Assembly (NCBI GenBank): GCA_037389465.1
Contig: JAZARR010000234.1
Span: 1,016,256 to 1,080,255 of the forward strand
From: Baylisascaris procyonis
Lineage: Eukaryota; Nematoda; Chromadorea; Rhabditida; Ascarididae
Direction: 5' to 3'
Length of the DNA stretch: 64,000 nt
The translations under genes and the position numbers were made by a program. The first letter of the stretch is position 1. Each line of letters begins with the position of its first letter. This document shows, one piece after another, positions 53,234 to 64,000 of the stretch. The notes under the pieces are model-generated. The model was not told where the DNA came from. It saw only the letters and a program-made list of their open reading frames with translations, and ran no database searches.

Positions 53234-54095
53234 AAATCTATCCCACTCCCCATGATCAAGTTTCAAGTCTAATCCACTCCCCATGACGAGGTTTCGAGTC
53301 TACCCTCCTCCCTATGACCAAATTTCAAATTTACCCCACTCCCTACGATGAAGTTTCAACTCTATCCCACTCCCTATGATGAAGTTTCAACTCTACCCCA
53401 CTCCCTATGATGAAGTTTCAACTCTATCCCACTCCCTATGATGAAGTTTCAACTCTACCCCACTCCCTATGATGAAGTTTCAACTCTATCCCACTCCCTA
53501 TGATGAAGTTTCAACTCTACCCCACTCCCTATGATGAAGTTTCAACTCTATCCCACTCCCTATGATGAAGTTTCAACTCTACCCCCTCCCTATGATGAGA
53601 ATTCAACTTTACCCCACTCCCTACGATGAATTTTCAACTCTATCCCACTCCCTATGATGAAGTTTCAACTCTACCCCACTCCCTATGATGAAGTTTCAAC
53701 TCTATCCCACTCCCTATGATGAAATTTAAACTCTACCCCCCTCCCTATGATGAAGTTTCAACTCTACCCCACTCCCTATGATGAAGTTTCAACTCTATCC
53801 CACTCCCTATGATGAAGTTTCAACTCTACTCCACCCCCTATGATGAGATTTCAACTCTACCCCCTCCCTATGATGAAGTTTCAATCTACCCCACTCCCTA
53901 TGATGAAGTTTCAACTCTACCCCACTCCCTATAATGAAGTTTCAACTCTACCCCACTCCCTATGATGAGATTTCAACTCTAAGCCACTCCCTATGATGAA
54001 GTTTCAACTCTACCCCACTCCCTACGATGAAGTCTCAACTCTACCCCACTCCCTATGATCAAGTTTCAACTCTGCCCCCACTCCCTATGATGCAG
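53234..54095. repeat. 31-bp minisatellite (unit 5)
   Basis: Same monomer order. One monomer near 53884 has lost a base (TTCAATCTAC instead of TTCAACTCTAC). Confidence 0.95.
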
Positions 54096-56589
54096 TATAT
54101 TTATGTTGCCAAATCAGTTCGCACGTCAAATGGAATAGATTAAAATAACGAAAGAAAAAGAACAACCAACCTTTCACGTGGACCGCTTGATTGTTTCCTT
54201 CGTCCTTGCGACATGGTGACCACAGTTTTTAGCCACTTGTCGTAAAAACCACAACCATTGTACTCGTTTTCGACCACTGAAATCGATCATATCATCATTT
54301 TGAATATTTAATTTCCACTTTTCCGATCAGAATTAAATCGAATCGGAATGAAAATTCAGAATAAAATAGGAACAAAAAACGACGAATAAATATTCAAATA
54401 TTCGAAACAATGGCTAATATTCGATTCAATTTCCGAACAACTATTTTCCGCTTACAGAATGAATCATATGATGAGATGAACTAAAAGACGGCTAAGAACA
54501 AGTACCTCTATACGTGACTTGCCAGCTCTCTAGTACTTAAATTGAAGCGTAACGCCTACAACAGTACAGAGTATAATCGCGAAACACGTATCAAACAAAC
54601 AACGTTACTTCAGTGTAGCCAATCAGAGAAGAAAGCTGAAAGCCGATGAGCAAAGATGCAGAGATCCTTTTAGTTCATGCAACAAGATGCCATGCCTTGT
54701 TGCTTTCAACAGATGATAAAATCAACTTAACATACACTGGGTACTTGGATAAGAATCTGGCTTATCAGGCCAAGAGATGGGAAGTGACGAGGACAAGCTC
54801 ATATAAGGAAAAATCGGTTTCGTCCATATCCTTGAAGCGATAACACCAAATTTGTTATTGAGGCATATGATATATTTCTTAAGATTGTAGGAGTTGCCGT
54901 TTTACAAGTACTTAGACTTTCAATTCCCGGGCATTTCAAAGTTCCTACCTTTTCGGGTACAATTTGAGCATTTTTCCGATCTTTTAGAATGAACACTCCT
55001 CAATTCTCAAATAAAACTGATATAATGCCGATCGACAATTTGCTGGGTAGCTAAATGTGGCATAGCAGCAGCAACTCTTCATTGATCTATTGACCTACAA
55101 TGTAGTGTCAACTCTTACTTCAACTGATCTTACCTAATTTATTCACACTATTTTTTTATTCAAACACCTAAAAACGAGCACTAGACGAATACAAGCACAA
55201 AAAGGAAAACGTAATAACTGCCTACTGGCTGTCCGCTTTTTTGACGCATTCTTCCGCCTCTGCTATACGCCTTTTGTTCGCTGCATCCATTGAAAGCGTA
55301 AGCGGATCCCTCAGTAAGTCGGAGAATCCTTCAACAACCTGCAAGATTGTCGATATGCGGCACTCAACACTCGATTAGCGAATCATTCATTTAACATCGC
55401 AAGCAAAACTCAATTCAAATTACTATAAATTACATCATTTTGGCAGCAATCAGATGCCTTAGTTGTATAGTAAACAATAGCATTTATCGAAACGAACACT
55501 ATGTGCATATAGCGATGATAATAAAGTCGGTAAATATCAAATATCACAAGAAACCTGAAGTAAAATTTCGGGAAGTAAACAATTCCCGAAAAGTAATGCT
55601 TGAAGTTAAAAACATCCAGCACTGATAAAACAATAAATGAATTTTCAAAGTTCTTTACGCCTCTAAAAGCAGAAAACATATAGGCTTCACAATCCCGCCT
55701 ATCGAACAAATAAGTAGCGTGAAGCACAGCGCATATCTACCTGTATCATATACCTGTATTCTGCTTTCACCATAGACTTCGATCGCAACGAACTTATCAA
55801 AGTACAGGTACTATCATTGTGGATAAAGCTGATAAGGTGATAACCTATTTGATAAGTAAAATTTTATGGTTATCTATAACTAGGAACGAGGATAAGAGAA
55901 TAAAAGGTTTAAAGACGTATCATAGATGAAGTAATATAGGTGAAAGAAGCTTATAGCACGGAACTTCAAGTTGCAATATTCAGTGGGCATTTATCACAAC
56001 ATCTCCTATGTAAAGGCGTTCTAGTGAGCATAACATTTCTTGAGTAATACAAAAAAACGAATAAAAAGGAACACCACAGTCGTGATAGATTTCAATAAGT
56101 ACACCTTACTTGTAACTAAAACTATAGAATCACAACATGTTATACAAGTTGACGCATTACCAAAAATATTCAACGCCAAATGAGAATATCACATAACATC
56201 ACTAAATCAGCATTTATGCAAGATTATTACAAAGACGTCAAATACTATCGCGCACACGAATAAAACATCGTTAGAATGCTTAAAAATAGGCGTGTAAAGT
56301 TTGTCGAAAAAATCCGCCTACCGTTAAAACAGATTAGATCTGATTCGAGTGGATTAAGCTAAAGTACCCGCCTCTCTTATATCGTAATTGGATCGCAAAT
56401 ACAACCCCTATACCATAACCTGATCACCCCCATGAAAAGTAGTGAAGAGAAGTACCTTTTCAAATTTCATTAGAAGAATCCACAAATGTCTCATAATTTC
56501 TGGAGAAAAGCCAAGAGCTCTGGAAAAAGTAGTCTTCGTAAGATGCATTCTTCTCGAATTAATAAAATCAACCCCTAAATCAAACGAAT

Positions 56590-58308
56590 ATGTGCTTCTC
56601 GCAATGTACTTTCCTATATTCGGCTCATACAAAAGTACAATGGCGCTCTTATTGGTGCTATTTTATAAATGTGCTAATCTCCATACTAGAAACAGAGAAG
56701 ATGCGGTACGCAAATACGACTATATGAAACATTCAGTTATAAAGGCAGCTAAAGGCGCTATATCGAAGCGTTTAGTCATGACCTCTACTGACTTCAACAA
56801 TGAGACCAGAAAGTATTGAAGTGTCGAAGAAATGCCCATCTGCGGAAAAACAACCTCATTTATAAGAGGGCCCTCCTTCCCCACAGCAACCCCCTCGGCC
56901 ATTCTTCAAGCATACATCGTTCGAAAATGCCGCTTTAGATCACAACGAATAGGCTATTGGCATTTGCGCCCTCGCACCAATATAGATGAAGGCAAAAAGT
57001 GCTTAACAAGAATGCGCGACATTTACCCCTAAAGGTTCAGCGAATAAAATACACCAATAGAAGTGCATTACTACCGTATTACTCCATATAGAATCCCGTC
57101 CTCAAATAATACAAACAAAATCCCCTTCATAGAGATGTACTCTGTAGTCCTTAATCAGCACTATAAAATATGACTGAGCGATGATCCATTATCAACAAAT
57201 ACATCAAATTCTTGTTTAAAAGTGAAACAGAGAGCTATTTGACAATACCATAGCATATATGGAAGTCTCACGATATGCATCATTATGAACACCTTTTGTT
57301 TATTTGCATGATTTATTTTATTGTAATATAAACAATTTCTAATGAAAATAGAAGATTACATATGAACGACGTGGAAACAATAAAACAAGAAAACATGTTG
57401 TGCGCGTAATATGCGCCTCACATAGTTAAGTAGGAAAATGCGCCAGGAGAAGGGGAGGGAACGGGGACAACGGCATAAAAGTCACAAAAAGTTTTTTTAT
57501 GCAGCACTCTAACATAACAAGTTTCATCATGCAAAAATACCGCTAACTGTTGAAAATTTAATAATTGGAACGGCAAAAAGTTGGAAATCTTTGTAAAAAA
57601 ATAAAAGTTTTAGTGTTCACAAATAGTGAACCGTGAATTCGGCCAATCCAAAATATTCGCTTCACCTTAATTACTTCTCTCAATAATTTTCACTGCATTC
57701 ATTCCTCTCTCCTTTAAAGTTTCCTTCCTCATCACTCCTTCATTCTACTTCACCAGACCAACTACCCATTGTGTAAAACCCTTCTCTTACACTTTTCCTC
57801 CTTAATAAAACCTACCTGAAAAGTTTGACGGGGTGACCGGTTTTCTCTTATTAGCTCAGCCCATTAAAAGACTGAAGAAAACGGCAAAATACAGCCCTAC
57901 CATGAAGATTTTTTAATGAACCTAAGTAGATTTACAAGAAATTGCCGGTTTCCGTTACCACGTAACACTGCATTAAACATGAGATAACTCTCCCTCTTCT
58001 ACGCTGGAATGAACAATGTTCAATAAAACAACCCAAAAATACACAACACATGGTCGATTCGTTTTAGAGAGTGGTCGACCATTTAAAAAAAAATTTAGCC
58101 AATTAGCTAAGAATAAAAGACAGCAGCAAAACAGATCAACGAATCAGTGCTAGCAGTTGATTCGGCGGCAATCCTAAGGGGAAAACCAAAAAAACAAATC
58201 GTCTACCTCTAAAGTCGACTACATATAAAAGTCAAAATAGAAAAGTCATCATTATATATCGATATGCATACCTGAGGAAAAGCTTAAAATAACTTTCTAT
58301 GTAGTAAA

Positions 58309-58399
<91 letters not shown>

Positions 58400-61300
58400 A
58401 AAAGCTTACATATAAGGAAAAACAGCTTTTAGGATCGCAGCGATATCACATAAAAATTGAAACATTGGTGTCACACAAGGAAATGCAATTGTTTCGTAAT
58501 AATACAGCAAAGAAAGAAATCCTCACAAAAGCCTTATAAACTTAATAAAAACTTTACCTGGAAGGTAAAACTAAGAAATTTGCATAAATGGATCCAATAG
58601 CTAACATAACTTATAGGGTACTCATTGAACTGTCTTTTAAACATTGACATATGAACTCATTGAATTGTCTGTATTCGTCAATCAATACTACATTGAACAA
58701 TCATCTACATATCCTTCAATGCACTAGTGCAAATGAAACGCCTTCTATTCACACATAAATTCATAGAGACATATAGGATTCGACATGGAATTCATAAGTT
58801 GAACCAAACAGATGTGTGCTTTTCGCAATGTGCTTTCCTATATTCGGCTCATAGAAAAGTACAATGGCGCTTTTTGCTAGTGCTATTCTATAAACATACT
58901 AGTCTCCATACTATAAACACACAAGATGCGGTACGCAAATACAACTATACGAAACATTCAGTTATAAATTCAGTTAAACGCGCTATATCGAAGCGTTTAG
59001 TCATGACCTCTACGCACTTCAACAATGAGACCAGAACGTATTAAAGTGTCGAAGAAATGCTTATCTGCGGGAAAACAACCTTATTTATAAGAGGTCCCTC
59101 CTTCCCACAGGAACCCCCTCGGCTATTCTTCAAGCATACATCGTTTGAAAATGCCCTTTAGATCAGAACGAATAGGCTATTGGCGTTTGCGCCCTCGCAC
59201 CAACATACATGAAGGCAAAAAATGCTTAACAATAATGCGTGACATTTACCCCTAAAGGTTCAGCGAATAAAATACACCAACTGAAGTGCATTACTACCGT
59301 ATTACTCCGCATAGAACCCCGCCCTCAAATAATACAAAAGTTACAAAATCCCCTTCAGAGAGCTGTACTCGTTAATCGGCGCTATAAAATACAGCTCATC
59401 GATGATCCGTTATCAACACAGATATCAAATCCTTATATAAAAGGTTTCGAGACGAATTGAAGGGATGAAACAAGAAGACCGTTAATGCTATTGTATGGGC
59501 GAGCGAACTCATTTCAAAGCTATCGCACTAAAGCCAAACTGCCTATAAATGCCTCCTTTTGCTTACATGCATTTTGACCACTCAGTTCGTTCAATATTCT
59601 AACGAGTAACCACAGTTGTAAAAACTTGAAAAAATTTTATAATGAAAGCATTTAAATCGACCAGATCTCGAAAAGTGATTGATATATGCAAATTTTCAAG
59701 TTAGTTTTGAATTTTTGTTTATTTAAAATGACGTGAATTTTTTAAAGCATTCATATTGAATCGATCGCATATGTGATACGTAGAATTAAATGAAAAGTGA
59801 ACAATTGCATTATTGCTGAAGACATCGCAACACAATAAATAAATTTTGAATTTACATTTAAAACGCTAATAAAGATTGAGTTTGAAAATTTATGCATTTA
59901 ATGAGCGAATTTATATAAATCTAAATCAAGCAACCAAGTTAGAAACTTCATTAAATAGTCAAACAAAAACGAATTGGAAAATTTTTGAGTGACGTCCATA
60001 ATTGCGGCTTTACACCCTTGGTGCAACGCACTACTGCAACGCTATCGTGCGATGCACGAACTCAAACACTGAATCATGATAGAATATTGTGTAATGATTG
60101 AATACGTAAGTGAGTCACTGCATTCATTCCTCTCTCCTTTAAAGTTTCCTTCCTCATCACTCCTCAATTCTACTTCACCAGACCAACTACCCATTGTGTA
60201 AACCCTCTCTTACATATTTCCTCCTTAATAAAACCTACCTGAAAAGTTTGACGGGGTGAACAGTTTTCTCTTATTAGCTCAACTCATTACAAGACTGAAG
60301 AAAACAGCAAAATATAGCCCTGCCATGAAGATTCTTTAATGCACTTTTATAGATTTAAAATAAATTATCGGTATTCCTTTATCGCATCACTACGCAACAT
60401 TGCATTAAATATGAGAAAACCCTCCCCATTCTACGCTGGAATGAACAGTGTTCGATAAAGCAACCCAAAAATACACAACACATGGTCGACGATTCGTTTT
60501 ACAAAGTGGTCGACTATTTTAAAAAATTTAGCCAAATAGCTAAGAATAAAAGAGAGCAGCAAAACAGATCAACGAATCCCTGCTAGCAGTTGATTCGACG
60601 GCTTTCCTAAGGCGGAAAACAAAAAAAGACAAATAGTCTACCTATAAAGTTACTACATATAAAAGCAAAAATAGAAAAAGTCATTACGTATCGATATGCA
60701 TACCTGAGGAAAAGCTTAAAATAACTTTCTATGTATGTAAATGAATAAATATAACCGCTTTTATAAGAAAAAAGCTTACATATAAGGAAAGACAGCTTTT
60801 AGGATCGCAACGATATCACATAAAAATTGAAACATTGGTGTCACACAAGGGAAATACAGTTGTTTCGTAATAATACAGCAAAGAAAGAAAACCTCACAAA
60901 AGCCTTATAAACTTAATAAAAACTTTACCTGAAAGGTAAAACTAAGAAATTTGCATAAATGGATCCAATAGCTAACATAACATATAGGGTATTATGCATC
61001 GAACTGTCTTGTAAGGAATTCATAAGTTGAAACAAACGTATATGTGCTTTTCAAAATGTGCTTTCCTATATTGGGCTCATAGAAAAGTACAATTGCGCTT
61101 TTTGCTAGTGCTATTCTATGTGCTAGTCTCCATACTACAAACATACAAGATACGGTACGCAGATACAACTATACGAAACATTCAGTTATAAAGGCATTTA
61201 AACGCGCTATATCGAAGCGTTCAGTCACGACCTCCACTGACTCCAACAATGACACCAGAAAGCATTAAAGTGTCGAAGAAATGCCTATCTGCGGGAAAAA

Positions 61301-61586
61301 CAACCTTATTTATAAGAGGGCCCTCCTTCCCCACATCAACCCCTCGGCCATTCTTCAAGCATACATCGTTTGAAAATGCCCTTTAGATCACAACGAATAG
61401 GCTATTGGCGTTTGCGCCCTCGCACCAACATACATGAAGGCAAAAAATACTTAACAATAATGCGCGACATTTACCCCTAAAGGTCAGCGAATAAAATGCA
61501 CCAATTGAAGTGCATCACTACCGTATTACTCCACAGAGAATCCCGCCCTCAAATAATACAAAAGTTACAAAATCCCCTTCACAGAG
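56590..61586 (+). repeat. block A plus two-arm duplication (unit 5)
   Basis: Block A 56590-57222; arm 1 starts 57691 and block B is 58811-59442; arm 2 starts about 60117 and block C ends near 61586. This copy carries the shortened AT tract and several single-base deletions. Confidence 0.85.
58312..58396. repeat. (AT)n microsatellite, 85 bp, right flank deleted (unit 5)
   Basis: The tract is shorter, and the following CCGCTTTTATAA present in the other units is missing, so it runs directly into GAAAAAAG. Confidence 0.95.
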
Positions 61587-64000
61587 GTCCTTTTCTTTCT
61601 TCGACAAAAAAATTTCATGATTTCTCGGTTGGTAATTTCCAATTACTCTCTCAAAATCAGTCACAATTGCCTATAAGACAGTTGAATAAATAATTAACCA
61701 ATAAATTATGCACTTCTTTCATAGATTCTAAAATAAAATGAAACACTCTAAACGCTTACTCTTGCAACTCTCTTCGGCTATTCGTTAGAAAATTGATACA
61801 AACAACAAACTCTAAAGACTAACTAAATGCGAGCAAGAAGGGGAGAGGAGAGGTGCCAATACCAAACAAAGAAAAAAACTTATGCATTTGCGCAGAGCAG
61901 ATGACTAAGTGTAACGCGTATTGCTGTATCCGATATTTTATTATCTATCGTACAATGCTTAGCAAATAATGTTTGGTAATAATAATGATAAAATTTATAG
62001 TATTATAATAAAAATAAATTATAATAGTAACAACAACAGTAAGAAAAAGAATAAAAACAACAAATAAAATAGTAAAAATAAGAAAAAGAATAAAAATAAT
62101 ACTGCCGTAATGACATCAATAATACCAACAACAATAATAGCAAACGCAACACTGATAAAGAATGACAATAAGAGCGAAGAATATATAGCTCGCTAATCTC
62201 GCATATTCCCCCCTATATTCGTTTTCATCTGAATAGACTAAAAGAATTTCAAATGATCTCGATTAGTCGATCAATAACAATCGATAGCTCTCAGTTAATG
62301 AATGCTCCCAATATATAATAAAATATACGCTCCCGATATATAATAAAATGCCTCATCTCTTAAATAATTCGACTAATGTTTCAAATTCATCACAAACAAA
62401 TCCATCTTATGATAGGAGAGTTCGATCGAAACGATGCAAAATGACACAAAAATTTACATATTTTAGGCACTTATAAGAGTCTATAAGTGATTAGCAATTT
62501 AATGAATGAAACTGAAAATTCTATAGCGGCATATTGAATTACAATAAGTAGCTTAATGCGACAAAAATCAAATTCCTTTCTATGCTCGACACATAATTGA
62601 CAAACTAAAAATTCAAGTCAAAAACAACTACATTCTCGAATAGATACTCAAAGAGCTATTAAATTCACATCAAAAATTCAACAAATTTGCATAGAAAGGA
62701 GAATGTATGGCTATTACTGGAGAAATGCAAACAACAAACCAGCAAAAGATCACGGTTGCTGTCGGCCCTATTCTTAGACAATGAACGATAACGTTGATTC
62801 GATTGTCTTTTTTCTTCGAATCGCACCCATCCATTTGCATCTGAAGAAAACCAAACGAAGAGATCAGCGGTCAAATAGTTTGGCAGAAGAGCAAATCCCT
62901 TTCCCCTCTTTCTATGTTTCCCTCCCTTCCTCCCTTTAAAGACCACGCTTTGTATATTGAATTCGGAATAACTATAGATTTATGCATGAAAGCGAACTCA
63001 AACTTTAAGAGTGAAATAGTCTTAATCACTATCAATAAAGGAATTTGAAAAACATGATAAGCACAAAAATAATTGTGTAAAGGAAACCAATATGCGGCCA
63101 CTAAGTGATATTAGCTATGAAAGTATTTAAAAAAAGCAATTACAGAATGTACGTATCACACCACCCAAAACCATCTATCCACAGCTACTTTTTCGAAAAT
63201 AGTTTATATTGATATATACCCACCTTATAACGCGAATGGGGAGGACCGAGAAACGATGATGGCACTGCTCTGGTCGAAATCTTCTACATGCCTCTTTGCT
63301 GCGGGTTTTACTTTCGAACCTTCTGCAATCCATCATCACTGTTAGGATGATAACAACATTTCTAGATGTCCTGTATCGCTCTCATTTCTCACCATTTTAC
63401 AATGCCTCGCCACCATCTACCCCACTCCCACTCTTTTATAGTGCTCGGACGTAGCGCCCCCCCCCCCATTTCTAGAGCGAACTTTCCACAAGAAACCTCA
63501 CAAAATCTTACCCCATTGTTTAAAAATGTACTGCGAAACGAAATTTAGCATGTTACACACGCCTTCAATATTAACAGAAAAGTGCCGATGCGCAGTCTCA
63601 ATGCAAACCAAACACTGATTACATAAAACACCTGACTTTTCTGCACCACTAAGTAGCTGCAAATGCTGCGTAACCAAACCGCTCTTCCTTTAGTTCAGAT
63701 GGAGTTTCACCCGTCAATACAAAGATGTACACTTTGAACATCCGTATGCATGCGCAGTGGAACGGTGATACTGAAGGTACGGAAACTCCGCGTATGATCC
63801 ACCTCCTTTCAAATTAATACACCCCAACCTTTTACCACATTTTCAGTGATATGTCAAATAAGCAGCACAATTTAAATAAATACTTTATTGGTGAAGAAAA
63901 CATTCAATATTTGAAACAAAAATTCTTAAATATAAAAAATTTATTAGCAATATTTATTTAACAATTATATAAACCATAAAGGGATCATCATCATTCGCGC

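Larger units (their letters stand above)
53214..64000. repeat. 13.3-kb tandem megasatellite unit, copy 5 (cut by window end)
   Basis: The first about 10.8 kb of a fifth unit; it stops before the telomere-like block. It carries many more length changes than the other copies, nearly all deletions and mostly after 58.1 kb: G5 to G4 at 58180, a shorter AT tract that has also lost its right flank, C4 to C2 near 61589, loss of AT near 62461, A6 to A5 near 62608, single-C losses near 62711, 62905, 63166 and 63630, and a small rearrangement near 63456. This is either a genuinely diverged edge unit or a less well polished part of the assembly. Confidence 0.95.

Overview
The window is almost certainly eukaryotic non-coding repeat DNA, most likely from a nematode. 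The clue is a block of about 1.08 kb, rich in degenerate CCTAAG hexamers, which is the complement of the canonical nematode telomere repeat TTAGGC. The DNA is AT-rich, with long AT microsatellites, short-intron-like splice signals and no long open reading frames. I recognise no rRNA, tRNA, transposase, reverse transcriptase, CRISPR array or prokaryotic gene organisation.

The whole window is one head-to-tail tandem array of a 13.3-kb unit. Four complete units (1-13299, 13300-26605, 26606-39909, 39910-53213) are followed by a fifth cut off by the window end (53214-64000). Units are 13299, 13306, 13304 and 13304 bp long. Where I compared them line by line they differ by lengths of homopolymers and of one AT tract; I noticed no simple base substitutions. 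The array runs off both ends of the window, so the true copy number is unknown.

Each unit has the same layout (unit 1 coordinates). A 31-bp minisatellite lies at 21-883. A mixed segment at 884-3377 has several exon-like islands. One 0.63-kb block (A) at 3378-4010 is followed by two diverged arms of a larger duplication (4479-6253 and 6928-8399), each ending in another copy of that block (B, C); the first arm holds the AT microsatellite. An AT-rich segment spans 8400 to about 10775. The last 2.5 kb carries the degenerate telomere block (11491-12574), enclosed by a pair of 225-bp direct repeats (10938-11162 and 12984-13210).

I see no gene I can name with confidence. The small ATG-initiated frames are weak: several break between units at homopolymers, and two long ones are translations of telomere repeats. 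Short GC-richer islands, mainly on the minus strand, read as protein-like frames with some nematode-type splice signals and one poly(A) signal. They look like fragments of host genes caught in the unit, but most could be chance. The most interesting feature is the architecture: a highly homogenised megasatellite whose unit carries an internal telomere block flanked by direct repeats. This resembles subtelomeric or ALT-type telomere-maintenance templates, or a concatenated circle, and it could also be partly an assembly product.
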